A stretch of 7,752 bases of DNA, taken from positions 1 to 7,752 of the forward strand of contig CANQCJ010000099.1 in assembly GCA_947589205.1 (NCBI GenBank), given 5' to 3'. Position 1 is the first letter of the stretch; every line of letters begins with the position of its first letter. Source of the DNA: an uncultured Ruminococcus sp. Lineage in GTDB: Bacteria; Bacillota; Clostridia; Oscillospirales; Ruminococcaceae. A program made the translations under genes and the position numbers. The notes under the pieces were generated by a model, which was not told where the DNA came from, made no database searches, and was given only the letters and a program-made list of their open reading frames with translations. Of this stretch, positions 6,718 to 7,752 are shown piece after piece.

Positions 6718-6743
6718 ATTTCACTTGCTTAATTTTGTGAAAT
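6718..6743. promoter_or_regulatory. Operator-like inverted repeat ATTTCAC-N12-GTGAAAT
   Basis: ATTTCAC (6718-6724) and GTGAAAT (6737-6743) are perfect 7-base inverted arms, 26 bases in total. The dyad brackets the predicted -35 element of the MBOAT promoter, a placement expected of a repressor site. Its arm spacing is about two helical turns centre to centre (19 bases). The binding protein is unknown and not encoded in the window. Confidence 0.45.
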
Positions 6744-6753
6744 GTGATAGAAT
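6725..6753 (+). promoter_or_regulatory. Probable promoter of the MBOAT gene
   Basis: TTGCTT (6725-6730) and TAGAAT (6748-6753) are separated by 17 bases, with an extended -10 (TGA before TAGAAT). The predicted start near 6760 gives a leader of roughly 100 bases. The -35 match is weak (TTG only); the extended -10 compensates. Confidence 0.55.
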
Positions 6754-6842
6754 TATATGTATGGGCAATGAATGTATACCCGCATTGTGTGAATATACTG
6801 TTAAAATGCCCTGATTTGAAAAATATTTGACAATTAATTAAT

Positions 6843-6849
6843 AAAGGAG
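6843..6849 (+). promoter_or_regulatory. Ribosome binding site deciding a TTG start for the MBOAT gene
   Basis: AAAGGAG lies 9 bases before TTG at 6859. An in-frame TAA at 6853-6855 rules out any earlier start, and the first residues (M)VYQDLLF match the usual MVF.S..F opening of MBOAT proteins. Confidence 0.75.
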
Positions 6850-6858
6850 ATATAAAAA

Positions 6859-7752
6859 TTGGTCTACCAAGATTTGCTGTTCGCATCGGTGATCCTGCCG
6901 CTGTCTGTTCTCGCTGTGATGTTTGACCGTTCGGCTGAATATAAAGATCTTATTTTGTGTTTAGTTTCCTTTTTGTTCCTGACATGGGGCGCGCCGCTTC
7001 TGAGCGCGCTGGTGTTTGTCTCGGTCATAGCGGACTTTTTCCTCGCTCTCGCCGCAGAGGGCAGTCTTAAACGTTCCAAGTCTTCCGCCGCGGTGTTCGT
7101 CGGGGTGGATCTTGTTATGAATTTGTTTTTGTTCCTTGTGCTGACTAAAGGCGGTATATTCCCGCAAGGGAGTGTGCTTAGGATACCGGGTCAGATACTC
7201 TCTCAAAGAAAATTTCTTATACCCGCCGCCGCGTTTTATCTTCTGAAGAACTTCAGCTATGTTTATGACGTTTACAGCGGCAGGATAAAAGCCGAGAGAA
7301 ATATTTTCTGCCTGCTGACCTATTCAATAGCCTACCCGTTCCTACTCGCAGGACCCGTCGTTCGCTACGGCGATATTTCCGAACAGATAAGAAAGCGTTC
7401 GGTCACGGCTTCGCTTCTCGACAGAGGGCTAAGCTCCTACGCGCTCGGTCTTGCCAAGACCGTCATCGCAGCGCCGGTATTTGAAAAGCTCTATACCGCC
7501 TGTCTTGACGAAAAAAGCGCGCTGTGCGCATGGATAGGCGCGGCGGCGTTTTTGGCTTACGGGTATCTCGCTTTTTCGGGTGTCTCCGATATGGGCGTCG
7601 GCATAGCGCAGATGAACGGCTTTGAGGTAGAGAAAAATTATCTGCCGATAAGCTCAAAGCATATGCTGGGCGGTCTTTTAAAATCCTGCAATACGAGCAT
7701 GACGCAGTTTTTTGAGGATATACGCGCAAATACACGCGCAGCCCTGCCGCTC
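6859..7752 (+). CDS. MBOAT-family membrane protein, AlgI/DltB-like, divergent (3' truncated by window end)
   Basis: 298 residues are visible in one open frame from a TTG start; the C-terminus is outside. Several hydrophobic segments are clear, at about 5-23, 30-63, 78-97, 119-134, 148-167, 190-210 and 223-240. Family landmarks of membrane-bound O-acyltransferases appear in order: SYVYDVYSGR (133-142, usual SY.IDVYRG), YPFLLAGPVVRYGDI (159-173, usual FFPQLIAGPIVRY.D) and YLAFSGVSDMGVGIAQMNGF (236-255, usual FDFSGYSDMAIGLA.M.GF). Known members transfer acyl groups to extracellular polysaccharide or teichoic acid. The usual FWRRWHISLS motif next in line is absent: residues 271-282 read GGLLKSCNTSMT, so the conserved His is replaced. 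The second, catalytic His region lies beyond the window. It may be an atypical acyltransferase or an inactive relative. It is transcribed divergently from the epimerase gene. Confidence 0.85.
   Translation, partial: MVYQDLLFASVILPLSVLAVMFDRSAEYKDLILCLVSFLFLTWGAPLLSALVFVSVIADFFLALAAEGSLKRSKSSAAVFVGVDLVMNLFLFLVLTKGGIFPQGSVLRIPGQILSQRKFLIPAAAFYLLKNFSYVYDVYSGRIKAERNIFCLLTYSIAYPFLLAGPVVRYGDISEQIRKRSVTASLLDRGLSSYALGLAKTVIAAPVFEKLYTACLDEKSALCAWIGAAAFLAYGYLAFSGVSDMGVGIAQMNGFEVEKNYLPISSKHMLGGLLKSCNTSMTQFFEDIRANTRAALPL

Larger units (their letters stand above)
6552..6858. other. AT-rich divergent intergenic region
   Basis: These 307 bases separate the minus-strand epimerase gene from the plus-strand MBOAT gene. 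I see no credible gene in it. It holds a promoter and leader for each gene, an operator-like inverted repeat, and a run of very AT-rich sequence at about 6659-6720. The AT content contrasts sharply with the flanking genes, as is usual for intergenic DNA in these bacteria. Confidence 0.8.

Noticed and set aside
6827..6856. TTGACA (6827) with TATAAA (6851) as the MBOAT promoter
   Set aside because: It would start transcription at or after the start codon and remove the strong ribosome binding site at 6843-6849.

Overview
This 7.75 kb window looks like chromosomal DNA from a low-to-mid GC Firmicute of the class Clostridia, most likely a Ruminococcus/Oscillospiraceae relative. This is inferred from three things: the protein families present (a TetM-like GTPase carrying a YacP/Rae1 nuclease domain, and a panBCD-coaX run); purine-rich AGGAG-type ribosome binding sites at nearly every gene; and AT-rich intergenic DNA between coding regions of roughly balanced GC with heavy ATA and AGG use. 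I see no tRNA, rRNA, CRISPR array, insertion sequence or phage gene.

Layout. Bases 1-2608 (+) hold three closely spaced genes. The first is the 3' part of a translational GTPase of the TetM/EF-G type fused at its C-terminus to a complete Rae1-like NYN endonuclease domain. It is followed by two small two-helix membrane proteins of unknown function. Bases 2629-5582 (+) hold a clear sigma-A type promoter and a compact pantothenate/CoA operon, panB-panC-panD-coaX. Each junction in it is a 4-base stop/start overlap, which suggests translational coupling. A hairpin at 5589-5615 lies between convergent genes and probably terminates transcription in both directions. Bases 5622-6551 (-) encode an NAD-dependent epimerase/dehydratase of the extended SDR type. 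A 307-base AT-rich divergent intergenic region carries a promoter for each flanking gene and an operator-like inverted repeat. From 6859 (+) to the window edge runs the N-terminal part of a divergent MBOAT-family membrane protein with a TTG start.

How the genes work together. PanB makes ketopantoate, PanD makes beta-alanine, PanC joins pantoate to beta-alanine, and CoaX phosphorylates pantothenate. The operon therefore covers most of the route from 2-oxoisovalerate and aspartate to 4'-phosphopantothenate. The ketopantoate reductase step (panE or an ilvC substitute) is not in the window.

The most interesting item is the first gene. It joins a factor family that enters the ribosomal A site to a nuclease family (Rae1) known to cleave mRNA in the A site. 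It also lacks the TetM loop sequence tied to tetracycline displacement, so it is probably a ribosome-rescue or mRNA-surveillance factor rather than a resistance gene.
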